Below, one piece after another: positions 14,325-27,400 of a stretch of 64,000 nucleotides of DNA (position 1 is the stretch's first letter; every line of letters starts with the position of its first letter). Below the pieces are notes generated by a model, which had not been told where the DNA came from, ran no database searches, and saw only the letters and a program-made list of their open reading frames with translations. The position numbers and the translations under genes were made by a program. Origin of the DNA: Chromobotia macracanthus (taxonomy: Eukaryota; Chordata; Actinopteri; Cypriniformes; Botiidae); NCBI GenBank assembly GCA_036877525.1, contig JAZGTH010000041.1, positions 2,944,001-3,008,000 on the forward strand, given 5' to 3'.

Positions 14325-14349
14325 ACACACACAAACACACACACACACA
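14325..14349. repeat. (CA)n microsatellite, interrupted
   Basis: The CA repeats are broken by one AA step. Confidence 0.85.
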
Positions 14350-16235
14350 TGTATCTATATAGGAAAGAAAGCAAAATATCTTAGAAGAGGCTGTACCTTT
14401 ACTGGATTGGCCTTGATACAGTGATAATTTTGGTAGAATCCATTCTGCTTTGGGGGGTGTGGATGGGTGATAAGGAGGACAGACCCTAGCATTCAATAAC
14501 ACCTGACACTTTTCCCCATCATACACCACACTGAGGCTATAATGCAATTCTACTATGTCAGAGCATTATGCCAATGTCTTTGCAATAGGATTACCTCTAA
14601 AGAGCGAATAAATGGACAACTCTGAAACTGCCAAGGGGACATTGAAGGATTTTTATTGGTGTTTGTCCAAGCAAGTGTCACTATTGCCTATGCTTGGGAT
14701 TAGGATTTGAACAAAGCCTTAAACCTAGGTGTTAAACTTGATCATATAACTCGGTACATAAATTGCACATTTTGTTGGACAGACACAAATGAAACCTCAA
14801 ACTGTGTGGCTTGTTGAGGAAAGGTAAATAAACTGGCAAATAAAAAAAGAAGTGTATAAAGAAACTTGAAACAATATCCCATATGCGAGTATAAAGCACT
14901 TACATTTCGTTCAAAAAATGTAAAAACTTCTAGTTTTAAAGAATCATAACTGCTGCACTTGTAAACATAACAACATTAGTGCCATTTAATACTTCTGCAA
15001 CTGTGAATCAACATCAATATCTCCCTTTCTATGAAGACTTCACCCATAGATTGAACACAGTAAACTGATTTTGTCTAGGGCTGCATCCCACTGAAAGCCT
15101 ACTCTAAGTACCTGACTGTGTTTTTCTGCTCAAATCCAATTCAAAGTTATTAACATATGACCTTATAAATGTAGCCTATATCATAGTCTGGACAGGCATT
15201 TTTCCTAAACTGACCAGCATGCATAAAATACTCTACTGTGGCCTAATTATCAGAAGTAAACTAAATATGTAGGCAATGTAAAGCTGCATTTTAAAGCTAA
15301 TGTACAGTGGAGGCCAGTGTCAAACGGTCTGTGGATTAATTATGAGTGTGAGGACAGGGCAAAATGTTAATAATGGCATGCTAAGAAGTCATGTCAGCGA
15401 CCTCATTTTGACAAAGTGGATGGGTGCCTAATCAGAGGGTGGGACTGCGACGTGATTAGTGTGACAATGTTAATTGGCTGGGGGGACCACAAAAACGCAC
15501 CCTGTCTCCAGCCCTTCACTAACCTTCACTGACAATATTACTTTATTTTGTGCTTTTAAGAGCAATCAAAAAAAATAAATGCATTCAAATGTAGTAAAAA
15601 ATATTGTCCGAATACATGTCTGCTTTATAATGGCTAATAGCTGCGATAATAATAGCTCTATATGAGCAATATAAGTGATGTTCTGTCTAGGTGCTTTTAA
15701 CTTTTAATGTTTGCCCCAGCATATGAAAACATTTCTCCTTGATGTCCTCTACTTCATTCTCAAATAAGCGGGTGATAAACACACCTCACAGTTATATCAC
15801 AGAAGGTGTTTGTGATGCCGTGTGCAGGATGGCTAGAGCCCCGGGGGGCACAGCGAGGCAACAAGGGTGGCAGCAAGACTTCTTCATTTGACCTCCTGCT
15901 GTCCCGGGAACATCTGTGGCACTGTGTGGCATACAAGCGTCTGTCGGAGCGCAGATGGCCAGCGAGGGTGATACCTCAGAGATGGCAAGCACGCAATGCT
16001 CCTTAAGAGAGCAAGCTGGCAGGTACAGGGATGCGAGCTTAACCCTGCCAGCTGAGCGGTATCAGGTAGAGTACATAATGTGCAGCGATGCACACAGGTG
16101 TATGGACATTTCCAAACCCAACTGGAGGTGGAGCTGTGGCATAGCTAAAAACTATATGGTGTGTGTAGTTCATTTGATTGCAGGTTTTGGTGCCTTAGCA
16201 AAATTTTGTACATAACTCAGAGGTGTATGATTACA

Positions 16236-16303
16236 GAGAAAAACTGAGACGTGAGAAAAACTGAGACGTAAACCAAGAGTCAACTCCATTGACTCTTGGT
16301 TTA
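16236..16303. repeat. 17-bp direct repeat followed by 15-bp perfect hairpin
   Basis: GAGAAAAACTGAGACGT occurs twice in tandem (16236-16252 and 16253-16269). A perfect inverted repeat follows, with 15-bp arms at 16269-16283 and 16289-16303 (TAAACCAAGAGTCAA and its complement) and a five-base loop. The loop is too short for a typical microRNA precursor. Function is unknown. Confidence 0.8.
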
Positions 16304-16625
16304 ATCTTTAATTTGCATATACATTTTTAAATGTATATACAATTTTAAATACATAACCAGAGAGCGTTGACCAGTTACTAAAGATACATTTTTAAACATG
16401 CTCTTAACAGAAATGCCATCTGGTCCAAATTAAGCAGTTATGCAAGAAATACAGATTGGGTTCCCAGAATAACATAAAACAAGCCATAAACATCAAGACT
16501 GGCAAACTGACAAATAACTACGCAAGAGGCAAAACAACAGAAAATATGCAGTATATATGTGTGTGACAGAAAGCCCTACATATGTTTATCATTACAATTA
16601 TTGCTATAGTCAGAGAAGAGAGAAA

Positions 16626-16626
16626 A

Positions 16627-16664
<38 letters not shown>
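16626..16664. repeat. (GA)n then (ACAG)n microsatellite
   Basis: About twelve GA units run into ACAG tetramers. Confidence 0.9.
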
Positions 16665-16665
<1 letters not shown>

Positions 16666-18209
16666 AGGCTCATCAATCATCCAGAGTGTTGTGTTGTTTT
16701 GTGTTTCCTGTCTCCCCAGGAAATCGAACTGTATTGTACCCACTGTTGTCTCACTTATTTCAGGTCTCGATCACCCACAACAAATATCACCTGAATACAA
16801 AAGGACATAGGGTGGACAAGGCTAGGGTGGAAAATGAGCTTGAAACCATGTGGCTAGGTCATTACTATGTCCCAGCCACTCCTTCCTCCTACTTTAATCC
16901 CAGATTGCCCAGATCTTATTCTCTGTCTGCAATTACACAAATATTCAGTATCACCATACAAGATGCCAACAGATGCACTGTCTATGACAAGCATTATGGA
17001 TTTAAAGATGCTTCAGAAATTTAGCCTGTGCGTGGAGATTATGCCACTGAGGAGCATGTCCAGGTCTGGAATTGTATTGTTTTTATTTTCAGTTACATTA
17101 TAGATTGTGTTTATTAATTATTAGGTATTTATTTTTATTTTAAAGGATTATAGTGACTGTAATACATTGAAACTTAATGCTAATTAAAACCATGCCCTCC
17201 GCACTGAGGTGTTTGGACATGATGGGTTAACAATCACAATGGGTGGGTGTTGTCTTGTTGTCTGGTTAAAAGAAAGCAGTGTGTTTAGACTGGTTCTCCA
17301 TCTTGCCTCTCAATTTTTTTTCCAATCAGGCATGGGGGGAAGATTAGGAAGCAATGTTCCAGTAAAGGCAATTTGGACAGTAAACTGTGAGCCTGTTCAC
17401 TCAGATAATCTCTCTCATTTGCTGCACTGCTTGTTAGGAGGGGGCTGAGGAAGAGAAGTGGTGTAGTATGCCCTCATCTGACCATCACTGGTACTGCAAG
17501 ACAATAGACTTGATGTGAAGTTTTGTGAAGTGATGTTTTCTGTTTGAACCTTGCAGGTTCGTTTTGTTTGCTTGTTTTTTTTTTCAAATAAATATACAGA
17601 TACAAATAATCATAAAACAACATACAAATAACATTAGACAGACAGACAGACAGATGATAGAGTGTAAACAGATTTCATCTGCCATTCAAGCACTAGTATT
17701 TTCTTTAGGAAACGTAATCTTCGTTTCATTATTGTTTCTTTTTCCAATACACGTACTAAAATGCCCTCTTCAGAATTAACTTTACTTTCCTATGTTGCGC
17801 TGGTCGACCCTGTGTTCAAACAAAGTATTCTCCCTCCCAAGACAGCATCCTGGGGCCTCATATGTATGTATCCACTGCGTTTTCTTCTTATAACGCGCCT
17901 GTGACGCCCAAAAATGCTGTAGGCAGTTACTTGCTTTAGAAACACAGTCCAGCAGCAGTGACGCTCCTCTCCTCTGGCCCTCATGAAGGTTTAGAGATGC
18001 TCGTCATATCCGTCATAAGTTCCTTCAGGAAGTTATCAGTTTTACACATCACACATACTTCACATTAGTGCGCTCGACTCGTTCACATCCCCGCTGCTTA
18101 AGATTGTTACCAGAACTAATAATCAGAATGAAGCTCAAGTCATTAATGGCAAATTTCTGCGTTTTGAAGCAAAGCTGAGCGTTGTTTGGTCACCGGGAAG
18201 TTCAGCGAG

Positions 18210-18485
18210 ATGTGGCTCTTCGGGCTTCTGTTGCTGTGTCTATCGTTCTGGACGTCGCATTCGGTGTTTAAAATACCTTTAAAAATATTTGCGGGGAATT
18301 TCAACTCGTCTGTGCAGCTGGACCTCAGGCCTTTGCGACAGAATGAAGGCACAGCTGAGAGAGGACTGTCCCTGGCGTCAGATCCAGCTGGCATTGTTAA
18401 CTTTCTGGAAATGATCAATAATTTAAAAGGAGACTCTGGTAGGGGTTATTATATACAGATGATCATTGGATCTCCGGGGCAGACG
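18210..18485 (+). CDS. bace2: bace2 exon 1
   Basis: The exon encodes the signal peptide (MWLFGLLLLCLSFWTSHS), a prosegment with the N-glycosylation site NSS, and the start of the catalytic domain (YYIQMIIGSPGQT). It has 92 codons, ends in phase 0 and is followed by donor GTATGT. Confidence 0.93.
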
Positions 18486-21400
18486 GTATGTCATTTCTTT
18501 AATGTTTAAATGTTGGAACAGCTTTTCTTTTACACATGCAATAACATTTTAATTAGTTAAAATGTGTTATGTTTTGTAACGGTGTCCAGTAAACATAGGG
18601 AACATGTTAGTTAACATGTTTAGTTATCATTAACAAAATCCTCCCCTAAAAATCAAAGTATCTATTGCAGTGGCCTTAACCATGACACAAGACATGGTTA
18701 AAAATGACTGATTGTCATTGCATTAAATACCAGAATACTAAAGCAGCTTTATTAAAAGAAACACATAAAGACACATGCCATTTTAAAAACAAACACAAGT
18801 TTCCAAGTAAACACCCTACAACAAGCTAATTAACAGAATGGCTATTTACTGTTCAAAATACAGATAAAAGGGTTTTGGCTCCACACTGAATCACGTAAGT
18901 TTGGTTTAAAGTTTTTAAAAGAATGGCACAGAAAAGCACAGTTTTTCATTTAGAGACATTCAGGCATTTGAAATGTAACCTAAATTTCCAATTACATTTT
19001 GGGATCACTGTACTAACTGTGTATTCATAAGGGCTGCCCTCCATGGTCTTTGTTAAAATATGACTGGTTTTAGATCAGCTGTTAGTGTGCCTAAGAATCA
19101 CCAAGCACATCAAAAGATAGGCAGACTGATCTCAGTGCAGTTTTACAAGCAGTAAGAGCATATTAGTTCAGACAGCATGTGATGTAAATGCCTTGGGCGC
19201 AGGAGCGAGACCAAAGAGCCCCTGATCTCTGTGCTGAGAATATGTAAGAGCCAGCTCACATGGGTTCACATGACATCGGGCCCCTGGATGAGAGCAGCTG
19301 ACTCAGATTAGTGTCTAAATGAGCATGTGGATTCGCTTGCCTGTACAGGCTTTATGGTCAGTTAGTCTTGCCGTTGTCCATTTTACTCTGTTGTTTTAAA
19401 AAAGGTTTTGCTTGAGGTGGTGGTTAAAAGTTACATGTGTTAATCCACACCATCTGTTTTATGTCTATGTAGCATCTCCATTTGCAAACTTACTGTAGGA
19501 CAAAGACAAGGGTTTGGGTTAAATACTTATTGACAAAAACTCCCTGTTCTTTATTATATATTTTAGTATTAAGATATTAATACTTTGTATTCTATGATTT
19601 TATGAATTATTTTATTTTAACTGGTCACTAGCAGCAATCTGTGGTCAAATGTATTGGTTTAACAAGCACTGAATTGTATAATTGTATTATATAATTGTAT
19701 ACTGAATTAATCTTTGTTCCATCCTTCCAGTTTCCAGCTTCCAGTTTCCTATGAAGCTGTGATAATTTCATGTTTTATATCATGCAGTATCACCATTCCA
19801 GTGTCTGTTTAATTTCAACACACACCCATCTCATTTTGCTTAAGTACTTAATTACCTGAACCAAATACTATTTAAAAGGCAAAGTACAGAAACCACTTGC
19901 AATAGGACCAGATGGATGGCAAAAACTGTGCTAGAAGAACCTCAAAAGTAAGTTGAACTTACTAACTAGCTGTTGACCATGCCAAAAGAGTTTTAAAAAA
20001 AGTTTTGAGTGAGGAAAAGAAGGGTTAAATTCTGGCTTTACTAGCAGAGGTGGTCCAGAGGTGCTTCAGCAAGACAGGAATTGTGCAAATTTGTCTTTGT
20101 GAAGGGAGCATGAATCAAGCCACATACGAGGTTGTCCTGAAAGAAACTTGCTTCTGTCTGCTCTGACAATGTTCCCAACTCTGAAGATTGGTTTTTCAAG
20201 CAGGACAATGCTCCATGCCACACAGCTAGGTCAATCAAGGTCAATCAAGGAACCCCATTTAAACCTCTGGAATGTGATCAAGAGGAAGATGGTCACAAGC
20301 CATCAAACAAAGCTGAGCTGTTTGAGTTTTTGTGGCAGGAGTGGTATAAAGTCACCCAACAGCAATGTGAAAGACTGGTGGAAAGCATGCCAAGACGCAT
20401 GAAAGCTTTGATTAAAATTCTGTGTTATTCCAACAAATATTGTTTTTTCTTTTTTTATCAAAAATTTGGGAGGAGCACGGTAATGTAATCCATCCAATCA
20501 TCGCACAGGGGTGCGTATATATAACCGTCCCTCACCTCTGTCCCATGACAGTCTTGCAGCATCCCTCCACCACCCCATCGCCTCATTCTTGGCTGTTATT
20601 TACCTCAGTCCTCCCCCCGGACAACACACCAAATATGCATCTATGATCATTTGCGATTGCATGTTAGTGCAAACTTGTGAACTCCTAAGTTAATTAAGAG
20701 ATTCCTAAGTTAAAACATAAGTATTGTGTTGTTTAAAAATTAGTATGAACTTGTTTTCTTTGTATTACTTGAGGTCTAAACATTTAAGGTCTGGTCTTGT
20801 TTTGACCAGAGTTCATTTTCTGCAAATAAATGATCTAAATGACAATATGTTTATTTAGAATTTGGGAGAAATGTTGTCAGTAGTTTTTAGAATAAAACAA
20901 GCATGTTTATTTTAATCACATACCTATAACGAGTAAAACCAGAGAAACAAATAATTTTGCAGTGGTCTCTTAATTTTTTCCAAAAGTGTGTGTGTAAAGC
21001 TAAATTATGCAGTCAATACATTTAATTTTATCTATTAGAGCAAGTCATTTTTCCAAGCCTACTCTTTAATGGTGTTGTTTTTAGTAAAGTGTAAGAGATG
21101 CATCACATCTAAAATATGAAATACGCAGTGCCATTGAATTTCATGTTTGCTCTCTCATCTTATCACAAATGAATGACTATGGTAAACTGCAATAGGCCAG
21201 GATCCTCTGTCTGCATCCTCTGTGAATATGTAATTAAGGGTACTTGTGTTAATTGTGGCGCTCTTAGTAAACGAGCCACTAATTGCGGAATCTGTCGTAT
21301 ATGCGGAGGCATCGGACTGGAGTGGCTCACATCTGCTAATTGGTACAAACAGGTAGCAGATGCGTGCCCAGTGACAGAGCATCTGCCAATTAGCTAAGCC

Positions 21401-24400
21401 ACCTCGATGGGGCGATTAAAACCCGCTTCACCAGTAGAGGTTTCACGGGAGGAAGGAGAGGAGGGGTATGAAGAGGCAAGCGTTGAGAAGGGGGAAGATT
21501 CTTGAATTGATATTCACTATATTCATGTGCCAGGGCCCCATTGTGGACTGGATTTATGTTTGTTAGCAAAGTAGACAAACATAATAGCTGGAGTTGGCAT
21601 AGGAGTTTTGATGCCAAGAACAGTGCCAATCTGAACTATGTGCCCTTTATGTGTCCTACATAGTTATTTACATGCACATTGCCTAAAAATGTACTATAGG
21701 TTTGTGAAGGTTGGTTTTTAGAACCTTGGGTGCTAATCAACAATGTAGTATTTCACCAGCCAATTGTAAAGAGGTTTTACCTGAAAATGTGCCCTAGGTT
21801 TCAGTAACTTGGTAACTAAGTAGTTCATTTGTAACTAACTCTGTACATAATTTGAGTAGTTCACTTAAAAATGGAAATGCTGTCATTTAATCACCCAGTA
21901 TGACCTTTTCTTAATGGGCACATTGCAGAATACACATAGAGTGCACTTTGTAAATAGGTGTTTAGACGTGTGTTTAGATGTGTAAGCTGTTATATTTGCA
22001 GTTAGAGCTGTTTGCCAGAACATTACACCTTAATAATTCTGCATGATAACATTAAACCCTGATTCCGCCTAATTTCGCCTTTATATGCTTATTCAGAAAG
22101 TTATCCAGTTGGAAACACAATAAGAAGATTATGCATTGTGAATTACTTTCACACCCCTGCTAAATACACACATGCTATTCACATGTTCAGAATGGAATTC
22201 TACTATACTACTTTCTAATCTCTGCAATACATAGTAAGTACTGTATCCCACAATGCAATGGTTTCCATTTCTGTTAAGATTGGACTGACTTGGTATATTA
22301 TCATTTACTCACCCCTATGTCATTCTAAACCTAACATATCACCATATCATCTGTGTATGTACTGTTTACAAAACATGCATACTGTGCGTAGCATACATAC
22401 AATATAATCCAGAAATAGCAAGAGTATTGTTTTAGTATGCTTGTTTTATCAAGTTTGTTTTTTGCAAAAAAAAACAAACTTTTGGATACATTAAAGATTC
22501 AACTTGGCAAGTTCATGTTTGAAACATTTATGATTGCATAGTGTGTACAGTTTTGCATACTGTTTCAAAATAGAGCCAGTATACATGAGGCAGTGTGCAG
22601 TGAATAGAATGTTAGTGTTGCATTGCAAGTGTTGTGTTTCTGACTTCCTTTGCGTCCTAAATTATAGATAAAAATCATTACTTAATAACAACTGAAGATT
22701 TGGTGTGATGTTTAATTCAAGCGTGGTATTAAACACATTTAAATAAAACTGTTAGGATCAGCGTGGCGGAGCAGATCTGTGTGTGTACGTTATGATGCTC
22801 TTAATGATGAGGAATTCCCATAATGGCCTCTTTGGCAACAGGGTGAGATGGCACGGCTCTGTTATCTCATTAGTTCCTCCTCGTTGAACCAGCGCTCCGA
22901 CAACATTATTCTAACTGCTGTTGTGGGCTCACACACGCCTGGCATTTAGAAAAATATGCGAGATGCTAAATTGAATAGCTCTGTCAGTAGTGCTTGACAT
23001 TTACGAATGAAAATTTGGACAAATATATAAAAATATGTAGGTATATAAACCTAACTTTGAACCTAACTTTCATCACAATTTTCATGTGGTGCACAAATAT
23101 CCAGTATCCAAACGGAAAATAAATTCTGTCATACTAGGGGTGTCAACAGAAAATAAAAATATGTACCAAACAGCACTGTGTTATATTGTTTATTGCAAAG
23201 CACTTATCTTGCTGTTAATAAAGATGCATTCCATTGTCTGTTGAAACAAAACTGTACAAACTAACTACTACATTAAAAATTGACTTGTTGACTTACTAAT
23301 ACCTTTCCCATGTTGTTCCAAACCAATTTGACTTTGTCTTTCATGAAACACAAAAGAGGAAACTTTGCAGAATGTTGGCTGCTCTTATCAATAACAATGA
23401 ATGTGAATAAAGACTTTAATACAACAACTCTATTAAAAAAATTAATATTAAATCACCAAACAGAGCACAGACTGAACAGAGTATGTGAGTGGAGTGCCCA
23501 CAATTCCCCCCTTCAAAATCATCTGTGTGTTTTCAATATCCTGCTTCCCAGTTGCTTCACACTCACTGGTGAGAGAAAGCCCACTCTGAGCAATTCTGGA
23601 TTGGGAGGAAACAGAGACGTTTCCAAAAAACTCCCCAAATTATGTGACTCCTCTCTCTCTGACAGTCCCAGGTTCTGGGATGCCACAAATGCAGACAAGT
23701 GGAGTGATATGAAACAAATGAAATGGAATTCTAATAAACATCAGCACTCCTGAAATGCCCTTTGTCCACTACGTTGGATGACTGGAAATAAGTGTTGTAT
23801 AATGTAACTTCTGTTAATAATTAAGATAATGATAATTGTTTTCTGTCTTTACAGCTAAACATCCTGGTCGATACTGGAAGCAGCAACTTTGCCGTAGCTG
23901 CAGCAGCTCATCCCTATATAACACATTACTATAACAGAGCAGTGTAAGATCACATCCCTACATGACATATTACTAGAACAGAGCAGTGTAAGATCACATC
24001 CCTAGATAACACATTACTATAACAGAGCAGTGTTAGATCACAACCCTACATAACGCATTACTATAACAGAGTCTGTTTTTTAAATGTTTTAATGAATTTC
24101 TCATAATTAATTGGTATGCTTTGTCTTTAAGAAGTTATCAAGAAGTTATTATGTTTATACATGTTAAGATTGTTAATGTTGTGTTTCATGTTTGCATTAC
24201 ATGGATGAAAGTGCTAGATATCATGAAATCAAAAATATACTACTATGCAGCAACCATCGAGTTAAATACTTTTGTGAGATGTATTGTGCGTAGCTTGGTG
24301 GTTGTACATTAGCCTAATTCTTCGGTTAGAAAGAACTGAAACTTCTCCAGAGTGAAATGGAAAGTCCAAATGTTTATTATTCAATGTGGGTATGTACATT

Positions 24401-27400
24401 GGTGTATGGGTGTGGTCTCTATGAGAAGAACAGAACATATACAATACATATATATTCTAATACTGATACAATATTGCAATGAACAAGCACTGACTGATTA
24501 TACTGCCTAAATATATACTAAAAATAACTTTAAATCAGTATCATACAACAGTAAACAAGTTTATATTACAAGCTATGAGAGCTGAATACAACCATGCAAG
24601 TGTGCAACCAAGCATGTGCACTCCTTGTGCACACTGCATACGCTCTTAATAATAGTATGTAATATATAATCAACCACTAAATTACTGTTGTCTTTAACAA
24701 CTTGACTGAATTAAACTTTTACATGCTCTCAAACATATTTACAATAGTGATTAATGTTATTACTCACTTGGGTATTAATGCACAGCAACACCACACAAAG
24801 AAAAACAGACTTTGAAACCTGTCAGCAGAACAAAAACCAGGAGACTGTATTGCTTTAACTGTGATGCTGCTGAACTGTTACTCTTCGCACATGTGCAAAC
24901 AATATCACGCAGGCTTTCTTTCATCATCTCATGTTTGAGATCCACCAATGTGAAGGGCATCTGTACCTGACCTTTGCAGAAGCATCCAATTTTACCAAGT
25001 CTGGCTTGACAGACAGGAGCGCATGCCATATGCCAGGTGAGGGTCCACCCCCTTGCCTAATGCATAAATACACTTGCATGCACTACCTTTCCCTCAGTTG
25101 ACATTCGCTGCTTGTGTTCTCTGGAACATTTACTCACAGCTTGTTTGTTTTACGGACTTGTCTATATAAGAACATATGTTGACCTTATCCTGTGTTGTTT
25201 ACCAGGTAAGCAGTTCTTAATTCTTCAAGCCAGCCACGTTAATACTCTTTATTAGGCTGCTCACCTTCTCCCAGGGACCTCCCAGTGCGTGGCCTCTCTG
25301 AGTTGAGCTGATCACACCGGCCCTGCTCTTGTAAAGAGTATTTTTATCGACTGAACCCTATAATAAGCCAGAGACGAGGATGATATGGGACTTCTCGAGG
25401 GCTCAGAGGATGAGGATACCACCCCTTCATCTGCTATCACTCAGGTTATTGCCCGCACTGCCTTGCCCTAGTTGGTTCTTTTTGAGGTTTGTAAGTGATT
25501 GGTCGCTTGCCTCAACATCGAATGGCCAGCTTTACAAATTCTTTCCAACCAGAAGAGGGACAACTATGATGGGATCCAACTCCTGGGACCCCCTCCCAGC
25601 CCTAGGAAACAGCTTCTCCCTCATCTCCCTGTGTGCACTAAGCACATGAAGCACTACTGGGCAATTCAATTGACCTCAGACCCGGTCTTGCCGTTTTGAA
25701 AGTTAAGGGTATGGTGTTTCTTGGCATGGGTGAGCCCCCCCTCCCACCCCCAAGTCCTCTATTGCCAGACACCTTAACCCCTCTCGGTGGGCTGCTTATC
25801 CCCCCAAGTCTGCCCGTCTGCTAAGCCCTGGGGAAAAATGTTCTTTGTCACAGCTAAGAAAACCCCAACTCCCCTTCCTTCTGACTTTAAACGTAAGCAG
25901 CTGGTCTGACACCTGGCAAAAGGGGGCTTTGAGTCCTTTTTAATGGGCTGCCAGCCATCTGGACACCCGTTCTGTTAACCCTATCCCCTGGTCAGTCATC
26001 TCTCTATGGAGATTGGCGCCTTTACATGCAGATAGTGGTTCTGCTGTGGAGGAGATTCAGTCAGGCAGCCGTAGATCTCTTCGCCTTGCATGAAAAACAC
26101 CCATTGTCCTATGCACAGGACAAGGAGGCACTATGCAGCGTGGACACACCACACAGCGTGGACACACCAGTCCATCTATGGCCTTGTGTGTTGCTCTTTG
26201 CCTTCCCTCCCCTTTCCCTTATAACACCTACTCTTGGCAGGGAGAGCAATCAGAGCATAACTCTGTTTCTAATAGCACCTAGGTGGCCCAAAGCACGATG
26301 ATTGGCAGAGATTATTCCTCTTCTGCATGCTCAACCTCCCATTACGCACTGACCTCGTCACAAGCGAATGGAAAGATTTACCACCCCCACACAGACAGGG
26401 TGGCTTTCTAGGCCTGGTCCATAGGAGGATGAATTTAAATATATATTGATTACATGCTAGGACTTCTTCTACATGGTCTCTGTATGACGTGTAAGTGACG
26501 TGTGTTTGAGAACACTGATGGGCGGCAGCTGATATCATATCAGTGCTTAGTCTCTGAGATATTATGCTTTTTGCAAGACATTTTTGATGCAAAATTTTTG
26601 AAGGTAAATCGTTTTCTACTGTTAAGGTAGCAGCTATTGCTGGGTGTCATGTCAGGTTCAATAGCACAATGGTGGGACAACACCCCCTCATTCACAGATT
26701 CATGAACGACGTGGCCATTTCCTTCCTGTGCCTAGAGCTGATTGGGGCCTCTTCATGGTGCTGGAGGCTTTGTTACAACAGCCTTTTGAGTCTTTGGGAA
26801 ACATTTAGTGATTTGCTTAGTGATTGCCAACGTCTTAGTGATTTGCCAACGTCTTAGTGATTTGCATGCACTCTCTGTTTATCCCTCGTGCACTAAATTT
26901 TCTCTCAGTGGGTTTTTCTTAGACCTAACCTTTATGCTTAAATGCTTTCCAGTGTTCACATGTGAGGTGATTGAGCTGTCTGTTTTACACCCACCACCTT
27001 TTTCCTTCAGAGAGGATGAAAGGTTGAATGCTTTGTGTCCTGTATGTGCCCTGCAGGTTTATATTGACAGGACCAGTGTTTTTAGGAACATTTTAGGATC
27101 AGCTCTTCATTTCTTGGGCTTCCCCACACACAGGTAATCCCATTTTTAAACAATGCCTCTCTCATTGGCATATGAATCTAAGGGAGTGCAGCCCCCAGCA
27201 ACCCTTAGAGCACACTCTATCAGAGGCATGGCTGCCTCTTAGGCTCTGTTAAGGAATGGTAAGGAACATTTGTGCCACTGCAGGCTGGGCTTCTCCCCAT
27301 TTATTTGTCAGATACTACTGGCTTGATGTTACCAGGACCCTAGTAGTACATTCTCTCTTGGGGTTGGGCTCTTTGTACCCTCATTGTCTATCTCTATATC

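Larger units (their letters stand above)
9111..18209. other. dscam-bace2 divergent intergenic region
   Basis: I see no gene here. The open frames are short, overlap simple repeats and do not resemble known proteins. The stretch holds one L2 reverse-transcriptase remnant (10030-10245), CA repeats (11038-11060, 14325-14349), a direct-repeat/hairpin cluster (16236-16303) and a GA/ACAG tract (16626-16664). GC-richer blocks at about 15300-15540 and 15790-16080 are plausible conserved non-coding elements. The final 400 bp should contain the bace2 promoter. Confidence 0.6.
18486..23854 (+). other. bace2 intron 1
   Basis: This 5.4-kb intron contains a Tc1-like transposon relic (19840-20990) and a fragment of the TTAAAGGGATAGTT palindromic transposon family (23285-23410). 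Segments at 19150-19330, 21150-21420 and 22780-22980 are GC-richer and complex. They would be candidates for conserved enhancers, but I cannot test conservation. Confidence 0.7.

Noticed and set aside
16557..17024. 155-codon open frame on the plus strand
   Set aside because: It contains the GA/ACAG repeat (RERERERDRQTD), and the remainder shows no recognisable domain.
18186..18209. Upstream in-frame TTG as bace2 start
   Set aside because: The ATG at 18210 opens directly on a signal peptide with G at -3. Non-ATG initiation is not needed.
23310..23753. 147-codon open frame on the plus strand in bace2 intron 1
   Set aside because: Its first part is a palindromic MITE fragment and the rest resembles no known protein. 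It is not needed for bace2 splicing.
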